From CAYVWB01 sp964455395 (GTDB taxonomy: Bacteria > Desulfobacterota > Desulfovibrionia > Desulfovibrionales > Desulfovibrionaceae), in contig CAYVWB010000007.1 in NCBI GenBank assembly GCA_964455395.1, positions 27,996 through 91,995 of the forward strand: a DNA stretch of 64,000 bases. The letters run 5' to 3'. Made by a program: the position numbers and the translations under genes. The notes beneath the pieces were generated by a model. That model was not told the DNA's origin, made no database searches, and worked only from the letters and a program-made list of their open reading frames with translations. Below are positions 1 to 7,390 of the stretch, piece by piece (the stretch's first letter is position 1; every line of letters begins with the position of its first letter).

Positions 1-139
1 CCACCTCGTCCACGAAGCGCCATGATGGCAGATGGTGCTCGCGGCCGTCCATGACGCCACAGCCCGTGAGGGCGAGCAACACAGCCCCCATGGCGGGGAG
101 CCTCCAACCCATGCGCCCCGTGCGCCGTCGCGGGTTCAT
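1..139 (-). CDS. Putative lipoprotein, 5' part only (cut by left edge)
   Basis: Reading leftward from ATG at 139, the first 46 codons are open to the window edge. They encode a basic start (MNPRRRTGRMGWRL), a hydrophobic core and the lipobox LTGC, so the protein should be exported and lipid-anchored after cleavage before that Cys. The mature part seen (GVMDGREHHLPSWRFVDEV) matches no family I recognise. It begins 37 nt after the stop of the upstream unknown gene, so the two are probably cotranscribed. The ribosome site is weak. Function unknown; the lipoprotein call rests on the signal sequence alone. Confidence 0.6.
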   Translation of the reverse strand, partial: MNPRRRTGRMGWRLPAMGAVLLALTGCGVMDGREHHLPSWRFVDEV

Positions 140-176
140 GCGCCGGAGCGGACGGGCGGGGCGATGCGGCATAAGC

Positions 177-665
177 TCAATCCTTCAGAACGGCGCGGAG
201 ATACTTCCGGATGAAGTAGCCCACATTGCGCTTGGTGATTTTCTCCAGCGGGACGAGATATTGCTCCGTACCGTGGCCGTTGTCAATGGTCACGCGGATG
301 GACTGGAATTCGGGACCCGGCGCGAAACTGATGTGCGGCTCCTTCAGCAGATTCCAGCTGGGCGCCTCCCCTTTGGCGGGCAGTTCGCCGACGTGGTGGT
401 CCTCCTGCACGTGTCCCAGAATGACTTCCCCCGGGCTCAGCACGCGGCGCTCCTCCCTGTAGGAGACAGGCGGCGCGAAGGTCTTGCACGTGTAGCCCCG
501 GTTGCGGATGACGCGCTGGAAATCGGCGACGTACCCGTCCACCTCCCGCATGATGCGCGCCATGGCGTCGATGGGGTGGGGCGCTCGCTCCGCGGGCTTG
601 GACCGCCTGCGCGGCGGGGCTGGCGACAGTTCCGCGACGGCGGCGTCTTGTATGGATGATGTCAT
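177..665 (-). CDS. Conserved-looking protein of unknown function, 162 aa
   Basis: ATG at 665 is chosen because an AGGAGGA ribosome site lies a few bases upstream; an in-frame extension upstream of it has no such support. The protein is soluble, with no signal peptide or membrane segment. It opens with a Pro/Arg-rich stretch (SPAPPRRRSKPAERAP), followed by a compact mixed alpha/beta region with several aromatic residues, and ends in basic KRNVGYFIRKYLRAVLKD. I do not recognise a family. It is followed 37 nt later by a lipoprotein gene and is separated from the upstream ClpX-like gene by a terminator, so it probably has its own promoter. Confidence 0.7.
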   Translation of the reverse strand: MTSSIQDAAVAELSPAPPRRRSKPAERAPHPIDAMARIMREVDGYVADFQRVIRNRGYTCKTFAPPVSYREERRVLSPGEVILGHVQEDHHVGELPAKGEAPSWNLLKEPHISFAPGPEFQSIRVTIDNGHGTEQYLVPLEKITKRNVGYFIRKYLRAVLKD

Positions 666-852
666 TGCACTCCTCCTGAAACGTTTCGCGCCGGGACGCA
701 CTCTTCCGGAAGCGCGCCTGAAGCGCTGGCAAGGCGCGTCTCTGTCCCAGCGAGCCAGAGAAGCTGCGCGGGGCTCTGGCGTCTTGCGCACCGCCGACTC
801 CGGTTGTCGATCCTCGCGATTGATACGTCCATTGGCGCTCTCCGTTCAATAG

Positions 853-893
853 TGAAAAATGCGTCGTAGTTCCGGGGAAGACACCCCCGACGC
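853..893 (-). terminator. Rho-independent terminator after the ClpX-like gene
   Basis: GCGTCG (861-866) pairs with CGACGC (888-893), with an inner CGGGG/CCCCC extension. Read on the minus strand the hairpin is followed by ATTTTTC. It begins right after the stop codon of the ClpX-like gene. Confidence 0.7.
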
Positions 894-894
894 G

Positions 895-2034
895 TCAGAC
901 GACCGGCTCCTCGCTGCTGACGTCCTGCTCGGCGCGCCACCCGGCGATCTTTGCCTTCACCATGGCCTCATCCAGGGTAAGGACCTTGCCGCCCCCTTCC
1001 TCCTGCAAAGCGCCGGAGCCGAAGGGGTCGAACTCGAAATCCGCCACCACCTTGTTGAAGACTTCCTTCAAAGCGCGCGCGCCGAGCCGGGCGTTGGCCT
1101 GCGCCACATCCACACAAAGCGACACGGCCTCCTCGGTCATCCGCAAGGTGACGTCCATGGAGGCGAAGTACTCCCGCGACAACACGAAAGGCGAGTTCGC
1201 GGCATGGAGGAAGATGGCGCGCAAGGTCTCCTGATCCAGGTCGTCGAGCACGGCGATGGCGCTGAACCGCGAAAGAAACTGCGGCGCCATCCCGTAGGCG
1301 AAGAGATCCGAAAGCTTGAGGTATTCCCGCAGGGTGAACTGGATGGTGGTGCGCATGCCGTGCTGCTTGTCGTAGACGCGGACTTCCCGCAGCCGGCGTT
1401 CGTCTTCCTTGTTGACCACCCTCGCGTAGACTTGGTCGTACAGTTCTTCGAAAGCCCCGCCACAGACGAAGAGCATGTGGCTCGTGTCCAAAGGGAGCTT
1501 GGCGTAGCCGTCGCCTTTGGGGGTGCGCACGCGTGCGCGATACAGCACCCGCTCCCCTTCGATGAGCGTCAGGAGCGCTTGCTGGAGAGTGATGCCCGTG
1601 ACATTGGACTTGCCGGCGACCTTGCCGGATATCTTGTCGATCTCGTCCAGACAGATGGTGGCGTTTTCCATGAGGGCGCGGACCTGCGCAGGGGGCCGGT
1701 CCTCGCCGAGGATGGCGGCGACGTCCGTCTCCAAGGCTTTGAGAATACGAAAGGTGTCGGCTTCGCCTTCGTCGTCGAGGATGGTGCGCGCGTTCATGAT
1801 GGTCATGGCGGCGTGGCGCGACAGCTCCGGCGTGGAGCGGTAGAACGCCTGCAGCGCGTTCATGAGGGTGGTCTTGCCGGTGCCGCTGTTGCCGATCATC
1901 AGCACCCGCGCGCCGCGGATGCGGTTGATATGCTTGTAGACCGCCACGGCGACGACTTTCAACGCCGCTTCCTGCCCCAGCACGCGGTCGGCGAGGAAGC
2001 TGTAGATGTGGTGTGGCAGCAGGGCTTCGTTCAT
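895..2034 (-). CDS. ClpX-like AAA+ ATPase lacking the zinc-binding domain
   Basis: A 379-residue AAA+ protein aligning by eye with the ClpX ATPase core: opening VLGQEAALKVVAVAVYKH, Walker A GNSGTGKTTL, Walker B ICLDEIDKIS, then a ClpX-like LQQALLTLIEG and FVCGGAFEEL. A putative arginine-finger region FLSRF and sensor-2 LGARALKEVFN are retained, so ATP hydrolysis is plausible. It begins directly at the AAA domain, so the N-terminal C4 zinc domain of ClpX is absent. The GYVG pore-1 loop is not recognisable (the region reads NARTILDDEGEADTF), nor is an IGF-type ClpP-docking loop. It is therefore more likely a ClpP-independent remodelling or adaptor ATPase than housekeeping ClpX. It lies downstream of an S24-type regulator, separated by a terminator. 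Confidence 0.85.
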   Translation of the reverse strand: MNEALLPHHIYSFLADRVLGQEAALKVVAVAVYKHINRIRGARVLMIGNSGTGKTTLMNALQAFYRSTPELSRHAAMTIMNARTILDDEGEADTFRILKALETDVAAILGEDRPPAQVRALMENATICLDEIDKISGKVAGKSNVTGITLQQALLTLIEGERVLYRARVRTPKGDGYAKLPLDTSHMLFVCGGAFEELYDQVYARVVNKEDERRLREVRVYDKQHGMRTTIQFTLREYLKLSDLFAYGMAPQFLSRFSAIAVLDDLDQETLRAIFLHAANSPFVLSREYFASMDVTLRMTEEAVSLCVDVAQANARLGARALKEVFNKVVADFEFDPFGSGALQEEGGGKVLTLDEAMVKAKIAGWRAEQDVSSEEPVV

Positions 2035-2111
2035 GGGGGACGGGCGATTGCGCGCAGCGGTTGGGGGGTTGATAATCTCGAAGCATACACTGTTTCCGGA
2101 ATGTCGCGCAA

Positions 2112-2143
2112 GAAAAAAGCCGCAACACCGTGGGCGTTGCGGC
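2112..2143 (-). terminator. Rho-independent terminator after the S24 regulator gene
   Basis: GCCGCAAC (2119-2126) and GTTGCGGC (2136-2143) form an 8-bp stem with a 9-nt loop. On the minus strand it is followed by a run of six T (2113-2118). It separates the regulator gene from the ClpX-like gene. Confidence 0.85.
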
Positions 2144-2184
2144 CATTGTCACAAGGGCCTTGTCGTCTGACGAAGCCGGCGACT

Positions 2185-2880
2185 CTACAGGTCCTGGATG
2201 ACCCACACGGCGCGGCCGAGGATGCGTTCATGGTGGGAATCCATGGGGAGATACATCTCGGGGTGCGCGTGGTTTTCCGAGCGCAGGATGAGGCGATTGT
2301 TGTCCGCATCCAGGAAGACGCGCTTCAGGGAGAGGCCGGCGTGAGGAATGAAGACGCCGAAGATTTCGCCGGAGACGATGTTGCGTTTGGCCTGGTCCAC
2401 ACCGACGTAAGCGCCGCGTCGCACCGATGGCTCCATGCTGGAGCCGTCCATGCGCACCACGAGAATGGAGTCCGGCGCCAGGGACTTGGGCACGGCGAGT
2501 TTGCTGATGGGTTTGGGCTCGAAGGTTTCGTGGGTGTCGCTTTCGCTCTGCATGGAGTGCACGGTGACCACCACGCTTTTGCTCTCCGGCTCGGCGTACT
2601 GCGCCGCTTCCTCGCGCAGGCTGAGCGCGGCGGGGCCGTCGTAGGGTTGGTAGCCGCCTTCTCCTTTGAGGTACATGGGGCCTTGGCCGAACTTGAGCCA
2701 GTCGGGGTTGAGGCCGTACTGTTCGAAGAGCTTGAGGTACCAGTCCGCTGGTACGGAGTTGCGCCGTTTCGCGTCTGAAATGCTGGACTGGCGGATACCG
2801 AGCACTTCGGCGAGCTCGACCTGCGTGCGCGTATTGGTCGCCGCCTTGATCCGATCAAAAATTTCATCAAATGTAGACAA
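2185..2880 (-). CDS. CI/LexA-type transcriptional regulator (HTH + S24 peptidase fold)
   Basis: 231 residues from a TTG at 2880, chosen because AGAGGAG sits 8 nt upstream; a GTG at 2907 in the same frame has no comparable site. Residues about 1-65 form a CI-type helix-turn-helix (TQVELAEVLGIRQSSISDAK). The C-terminal half is an S24/LexA-like domain with the nucleophile motif DGSSMEPS and the partner Lys in LSLKRVFLD. No Ala-Gly or Cys-Gly cleavage dipeptide is evident between the domains (linker ISKLAVPKSLAPDSILVV), so self-cleavage is doubtful even though the dyad is present. No phage structural genes are nearby, so a host regulator is more likely than a prophage repressor. The gene ends in a good terminator. 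Confidence 0.85.
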   Translation of the reverse strand: MSTFDEIFDRIKAATNTRTQVELAEVLGIRQSSISDAKRRNSVPADWYLKLFEQYGLNPDWLKFGQGPMYLKGEGGYQPYDGPAALSLREEAAQYAEPESKSVVVTVHSMQSESDTHETFEPKPISKLAVPKSLAPDSILVVRMDGSSMEPSVRRGAYVGVDQAKRNIVSGEIFGVFIPHAGLSLKRVFLDADNNRLILRSENHAHPEMYLPMDSHHERILGRAVWVIQDL

Positions 2881-2886
2881 GTGTCT
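2875..2886. promoter_or_regulatory. Small inverted repeat overlapping the regulator start codon
   Basis: AGACAAGTGTCT: AGACA and TGTCT are inverted around a 2-bp centre, overlapping the TTG start. It could be an autoregulatory operator, but a 5-bp half-site is short and may be chance. Confidence 0.3.
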
Positions 2887-3241
2887 GCTCCTCTTGTGTG
2901 CTTGCACGTCGGTTATTCTTCATACGCATTTGGTACGCCCCCTGCGCGCTGTCGCGCTTTTCATGTCATGGAGCGCGTGTTCGCGCACCTCACCGGGCCG
3001 CTGCGTCTTCGTCGCACGGCGCATGCCCCGCCCGGTCTGCAGGGCTCCCCTCATGCACATCTCGCGCCACAATGATGTCCCTCCCCGCGGCGCACTCGCA
3101 ATTCCCCCCTGACAACACGGAATTCGTATCAGCTTGGCAATATGCTCAATACAAGTCCGGCGCCAAAACGACATATATCAACTCCACGACTTTTTCTTCA
3201 AACATATTCATCATGTGATAGCCTCTTTCCACAGTGGGAGC

Positions 3242-3260
3242 CCGTGACGACGCGTCACGG
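3242..3260. promoter_or_regulatory. Perfect 8-bp inverted repeat, operator-like
   Basis: CCGTGACG and CGTCACGG flank a 3-bp ACG centre. There is no T-tract, so an operator is more likely than a terminator. It is 4 bp from the next dyad. Confidence 0.4.
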
Positions 3261-3263
3261 ATA

Positions 3264-3311
3264 GTGTAACATGAGACAGCGCGAAACGTCCGCGCCTTAC
3301 ACATGTTACAC
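3264..3311. promoter_or_regulatory. 10-bp inverted repeat (GTGTAACATG / CATGTTACAC)
   Basis: GTGTAACATG at 3264-3273 and its exact complement CATGTTACAC at 3302-3311, separated by 28 bp. The half-site resembles partner sites for a dimeric regulator. A related CATGTTCCATGTGACAC lies near 3393-3409. Confidence 0.4.
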
Positions 3312-3547
3312 ATGCCGCCGACCGCAGCGCACCTGAAATCTCCTCGCTGCAGCTTGGCTCTTGGCGTCGAATGGCTGGCGCGAAGGCGTTGTCATGTTCC
3401 ATGTGACACATTGCGCCATGCAATTCGGACGTAACCCGTTTCATGACGCATGTCCGCCCGGCGACGGCGGCATGCAGCAACGCATATCGACGCGCCCTGG
3501 AGCCTGCAGGCCCAGATCCGCACACCAGCGACGAGGGAGAAGGATAG

Positions 3548-3575
3548 GCGGCGGCGCATGGAGCTGCGCCGCCGC
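3548..3575 (-). terminator. Strong GC hairpin after hflC
   Basis: GCGGCGGCGCA (3548-3558) and TGCGCCGCCGC (3565-3575) form a perfect 11-bp stem just beyond the hflC stop. The following minus-strand bases (CTATCCTTCTCC) are pyrimidine-rich but not a clean T run, so termination may be partial. Confidence 0.5.
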
Positions 3576-3582
3576 TGGGGGG

Positions 3583-4431
3583 CTAGTTCAGGAAGTCGAG
3601 GAACTCGCTCTCGGGCGTGAGGAGGATACGGGTGTTCTCGCCGAGGCTTTTGCGATACGCTTGCATGCTGCGCTGGAAGGCGTAGAATTCCGGGCCCTTG
3701 GAAAGCGCTTTGGCGTATATCCCCGTGGCGTTGGCTTCGCCTTGACCACGCAGGACCGCCGACTCGCGCCGCGCTTCCGCCAGGATGATCTCGCGGTCCT
3801 TGTCTGCTGAGGAGCGGATCTTGGCGGCTTCTTCGCGGCCTTCGGAGCGGTACTGCTTGGCTTGGCGTTCGCGCTCTGCGCGCATGCGTTCGAAGATGGC
3901 CTGGAGGTTCTGTGCTGGCAAGTCGGTGCGTTTGATGCGCACGTCCAGGAGCTTCACGCCGTATCCAGCGGCGAGGGTGGAGGCTTTCTCCGTGATTTGC
4001 TCCATGATCTCGCTGCGTTTTTTGGCGACGATCTCGATGAGGGTGTGCTGACCCAACGCTTCGCGCAGCTCGGAGTAGACGACGTCATTGAGGGTCTGGC
4101 TGCCCTTCTGCACGCTTTGGACGGTGCGATAGAACTGCAAGGGGTCGACGATGCGCCACTTGAAGTAGCTGTCCACCAGCATGTTCTTCTTGTCGCTGGT
4201 GAGCACTTCGGTGGGCTGCATGTCGTAATCAAGAATACGGCCGTCGAAGTATTTGGCTTGCTGGATGAAGGGAATCTTCAAGTGCAGACCGGGGCCGCGG
4301 ACGTCGCCCACGGGGCGACCGAATTCCACGACGACGGCGCGTTCCGTCTCCCGAACGATGAAGTACGCGTTGGCCAACAGGACGAGGCCGCCCAGGAACA
4401 ACACGCCGACGACAATGCCGAGCTTGTTCAT
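3583..4431 (-). CDS. hflC: HflC, membrane-anchored SPFH/prohibitin-family protein
   Basis: 282 residues. The N terminus carries a single membrane anchor (LGIVVGVLFLGGLVLLANAY) followed by the SPFH/Band 7 domain (ERAVVVEFGRP, GLHLKIPFIQ) and a long charged helix (ERERQAKQYRSEGREEAAKI) typical of HflC. In E. coli HflC forms a large periplasmic HflKC cage around the FtsH protease and modulates membrane-protein turnover. The ATG overlaps the hflK stop by 4 nt (ATGA), so translation is coupled. Length matches the family. No FtsH gene is in this window. Confidence 0.95.
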   Translation of the reverse strand: MNKLGIVVGVLFLGGLVLLANAYFIVRETERAVVVEFGRPVGDVRGPGLHLKIPFIQQAKYFDGRILDYDMQPTEVLTSDKKNMLVDSYFKWRIVDPLQFYRTVQSVQKGSQTLNDVVYSELREALGQHTLIEIVAKKRSEIMEQITEKASTLAAGYGVKLLDVRIKRTDLPAQNLQAIFERMRAERERQAKQYRSEGREEAAKIRSSADKDREIILAEARRESAVLRGQGEANATGIYAKALSKGPEFYAFQRSMQAYRKSLGENTRILLTPESEFLDFLN

Positions 4432-5528
4432 TGCTGGCCTCCCTGCGCAGCGGCGGCGCCGCTCGTGGTTTGCTGCTGTGTCGCGGGTTGGGGGTTCAGC
4501 GGCAGCAGGGGCAAAGGCTCGCGTACGCCGCCTTCAGGCAGAATGATCTTTTCCATGCCCGGCTGCGACAGGATCTCCTCCATGGTTTCCAGATAGAGGC
4601 GTTTGCGCGTGATGTCCTCGGCCTGGATGTAGGCTTCGTAGATGTCCTCGAAGCGCTCGGCTTCACCGCGGGCCTGCCGCACGCGGCTTTCCTTGTAGGC
4701 TTGCGCAGCGTTCACCAGCTCGGCGGCGGCGCCCCGGGCTTTGGGAATGATGTCGTTGCGATAGGCTTCGGCTTCGTTGATGAAGCGGATGCGGTCTTCC
4801 CGCGCGCTGGCCACGTCCTTGAAGGCCTCCACCACCTCTTTGGGGGGATGGACGTCTTGCAGCTTGACGGCGCGCACATGCACGCCTGCGTCGTAGCGGT
4901 CCAGAATTGCTTGCAGCAATGCTTGGGTCTGATTCTGGATTTCCAGCTTGCCGTCCGTGAGCGCAGCGTCGATCCTGTTGTAGCCGATGACTTCGCGCAT
5001 GGCGGCTTCGGCGGCTGCACGCACGGTGGCGTGCTGGCCTGCGACGTTGAAGAGGAAATTCTTGGCGTCGCGGATTTCGTACTGGACGATGAACTCCACG
5101 TTGACGACGTTCTCGTCGCCGGTGAGCATGGCGGCTTCATCCGTGGCGTCGCCATTCACCCCGCCGACCGAGACCCGCCGCACTTCGGTGACCTTGAGGG
5201 TGTACGCCCGCTCGATGGGATAGGGCCAGTGGTAATCCAGGCCCTCCTGCTCTTCCGTGCGGATGTATTCGCCAAAGCGCGTGATGACGCCGACGAAGCC
5301 AGGCTCGATGCGGTAGAAGCCGGAAAGCAACCACGCAACCACCACGGCGCCGATCAGCACCTTGCCCAAAGGAAATTTCAAGGATCGCAATCTGTTGAAC
5401 TGGTTACCGAATTGGTCCCAGTCCGGCCCCTTGAAATCGCCGCCGCCGCCGCCACCGCCGCCGCTCCCGCCGCCGCCGTGACGTTTCTTCTGTTCGTTCA
5501 GTTTGTCCCAGTCCCAATTCATAATCAC
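4428..5528 (-). CDS. hflK: HflK, membrane-anchored SPFH/prohibitin-family protein
   Basis: 366 residues. The N-terminal cytoplasmic tail is a glycine tract (GGGGSGGGGGGGGDFKG), as is usual for HflK. One membrane segment follows (VLIGAVVVAWLLSGFY), then the SPFH domain (RIEPGFVGVITRFGEY) and a coiled helical region (AEAYRNDIIPKARGAAAEL). It partners HflC in regulating FtsH. The C-terminal tail is Gln/Ala-rich and low complexity. It is the first gene of the hflKC pair and diverges from the phosphomannomutase gene across about 157 bp, which must hold both promoters; I see no strong consensus there. Confidence 0.95.
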   Translation of the reverse strand: MIMNWDWDKLNEQKKRHGGGGSGGGGGGGGDFKGPDWDQFGNQFNRLRSLKFPLGKVLIGAVVVAWLLSGFYRIEPGFVGVITRFGEYIRTEEQEGLDYHWPYPIERAYTLKVTEVRRVSVGGVNGDATDEAAMLTGDENVVNVEFIVQYEIRDAKNFLFNVAGQHATVRAAAEAAMREVIGYNRIDAALTDGKLEIQNQTQALLQAILDRYDAGVHVRAVKLQDVHPPKEVVEAFKDVASAREDRIRFINEAEAYRNDIIPKARGAAAELVNAAQAYKESRVRQARGEAERFEDIYEAYIQAEDITRKRLYLETMEEILSQPGMEKIILPEGGVREPLPLLPLNPQPATQQQTTSGAAAAQGGQQ

Positions 5529-5685
5529 TCGTCCTTAGAGGCTAACGCCGGGAAGGTCAACCACAACCACGCATTGGCCCATTTTTCTTGCGATATTGTC
5601 ATTTTCACCACCTTGCCGTATGGTGGCGCCGCGGCGCGACGCCGCGTCCCACACACCAGCCGCCAACCCACAGAGAGACGATTCC

Positions 5686-7119
5686 ATGACGTCAGCGTCC
5701 CGAGCAATTTTCCGCGCCTACGACATCCGCGGCGTGGTGGACAGAGATTTCGACGAGACCTGGGTGGAGCGACTGGGTCGCGCCATGGGCGCTCTCTTCA
5801 TCGAGGAAGGCCACGCCGCCGCCGTGGTGGGACACGACACGAGACACAGCTCACCGCGCTACGCCGAACGGCTCACCCGAGGGCTCGCAGCCATGGGCGT
5901 GGACGTCATCCAAATCGGCATGACGCCCACACCCGTCTTCTACTTCGCCGTCAAACATCTTGGCAAGCATGCCGGCTGCATTATCACGGCAAGCCACAAC
6001 CCGCCGGAATACAACGGCTTCAAGATATGGTCCGGCGAAGGGACCATCCACACCACGCAGATCCAGCGCCTCTACGAGCTCATGGCCGCCACCAGCGACG
6101 CTCCGGCGGCTGGCGGCGCACTCACCACGTCCCAAGGGCTCGTCTCGCACCACGACATCGTCCCCGCATACCTCGAAACACTCACGGCTGCGCTGCCCGA
6201 TCCCGACGTGTTGCGCAACCTCACCGTGGTGGTGGACGGCGGCAACGGCGCCGGCGGTCTCGTCACCACTGCCCTGCTGGAACGCGCCGGCGCCACGGTC
6301 GTTCCCCTCTACTGCGAACCGGACGGCGACTTCCCCAACCATCACCCGGACCCCGTGGTCGCCAAGAATCTCGTGGATCTGCAGACGAAAGTCCATGAAA
6401 CCGGCGCTGATTTCGGCGTGGGCCTGGACGGCGACGGCGACCGCATCGGCGTGGTGGATGAAACCGGCGCCATGCTCTACGGCGATCAGCTGCTCGCCAT
6501 CTTCGCCCGCGACATGCTCCAGCGACGCCCCGGCGCCACGGTTATCGGCGAGGTGAAGTGCTCACACCTCCTATATAAGGATATCGCCGCCCATGGCGGC
6601 GTCCCTCTCATGTGGAAGACAGGGCACTCCGTGCTGAAAGCCAAGCTCAAGGAGACGGGCGCCCTCCTCGCCGGCGAGATGAGCGGACACATGTTCTTCG
6701 CCGAAGACTACCACGGTTTCGACGACGCGTCCTTGGCGGCGTTGCGCCTCGCGATGATCGTGGGCCGCGCCAAAAGAGCGGGCGGGCCGCCGCTGTCCGC
6801 CATGCTGGCCGACTGGCCCGCCACCGCCAACACGCCGGAAATCCGCATGGAGTGTCCGGACGCCATCAAATTCCAGGTGGTTCAGCTCGCGGCGGAGCAC
6901 TTCCGCGCCAACCCGGACAATCTCCCATGCGAACTCGTGGATGTGGACGGGGTCCGGCTCAACTTCGCGGACGGCTGGGCCCTGGTGCGCGCCTCCAACA
7001 CCCAACCTGCGCTGGTTTTGCGTTTCGAAGCGGAGACTCCGGAACGCCTGGCCGAGCTCCGCGCCCTGGTGGAAGTCCCCCTGCAGACGTGGATAGCAGA
7101 AGCAGCCCGCCGCCGCTGA
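5686..7119 (+). CDS. Phosphomannomutase/phosphoglucomutase (AlgC/ManB family)
   Basis: 477 residues from ATG 5686, where the family homology begins (FRAYDIRGVVDRDFDE). It shows the alpha-D-phosphohexomutase signatures in order: the phosphoserine loop TASHNPPEYNGF, the metal loop GLDGDGDRIGVVDE, the sugar-binding GEMSGHMFFAED and a C-terminal phosphate-binding RASNTQPALVLRFEA. It should interconvert hexose 6-phosphate and 1-phosphate in the cytoplasm. Mannose 1-phosphate would feed ManC (30534-31967) for GDP-mannose. Bifunctional AlgC-type activity is inferred from family length and motifs. The upstream frame extension to 5596 has no ribosome site and is probably untranslated. Confidence 0.93.
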   Translation: MTSASRAIFRAYDIRGVVDRDFDETWVERLGRAMGALFIEEGHAAAVVGHDTRHSSPRYAERLTRGLAAMGVDVIQIGMTPTPVFYFAVKHLGKHAGCIITASHNPPEYNGFKIWSGEGTIHTTQIQRLYELMAATSDAPAAGGALTTSQGLVSHHDIVPAYLETLTAALPDPDVLRNLTVVVDGGNGAGGLVTTALLERAGATVVPLYCEPDGDFPNHHPDPVVAKNLVDLQTKVHETGADFGVGLDGDGDRIGVVDETGAMLYGDQLLAIFARDMLQRRPGATVIGEVKCSHLLYKDIAAHGGVPLMWKTGHSVLKAKLKETGALLAGEMSGHMFFAEDYHGFDDASLAALRLAMIVGRAKRAGGPPLSAMLADWPATANTPEIRMECPDAIKFQVVQLAAEHFRANPDNLPCELVDVDGVRLNFADGWALVRASNTQPALVLRFEAETPERLAELRALVEVPLQTWIAEAARRR

Positions 7120-7390
7120 GGTTTCACCAGGGCCACCGCCTGTCCCCACCGGCGTTCCGGCCTGTCCCATCCGCGCCCGATCAGCCCACCCCGCGGCCGT
7201 CGCATGCAGCCGCAGGGCGCCTCTTGTCTCCCGCGCAGGGGCTTGATATGCACAGTCGTGCACGGCCGCCTCGTCCAGAGGAAGCGCCGTCGCGCATCCA
7301 TCCGAGCCCTCCGATCCCTCCACCGGCTTTGTCCGACGCCCCTGCGAGCCCCCCGTGCGACACGATGTTTCCGCTTCTCCCCTCTGCGCC

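Larger units (their letters stand above)
2887..3546. other. Gene-free interval with several dyad repeats
   Basis: About 660 bp without a convincing gene. The segment near 3110-3215 is markedly more AT-rich than its surroundings. To its right are two clear dyads, listed separately. Short frames in this stretch lack ribosome sites and recognisable composition. Confidence 0.5.

Noticed and set aside
859..2778. Very long plus-strand open frame (639 codons) opposite the ClpX-like and S24 genes
   Set aside because: It lies antisense to two clearly recognisable genes. Long antisense frames are expected in GC-rich DNA, and the translation is His/Gly/Val-rich without any motif.
2185..2880. Prophage repressor marking an integrated phage
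   Set aside because: No integrase, structural, lysis or packaging genes and no attachment-site duplication are visible around it.
3072..3218. Short plus-strand frame (48 codons) in the AT-rich interval
   Set aside because: No ribosome site, no recognisable motif and an unusual position among dyad repeats. Kept as noncoding.
3211..3525. Minus-strand frame (104 codons) upstream of the hflC terminator
   Set aside because: Arg/Cys/His-rich translation with no pattern. It overlaps the dyad cluster and has no ribosome site.
5529..5685. Divergent promoters between hflK and the mutase gene
   Set aside because: They must exist, but the best candidate (TTGACC-17-TAAGGA on the minus strand) is too weak to list.
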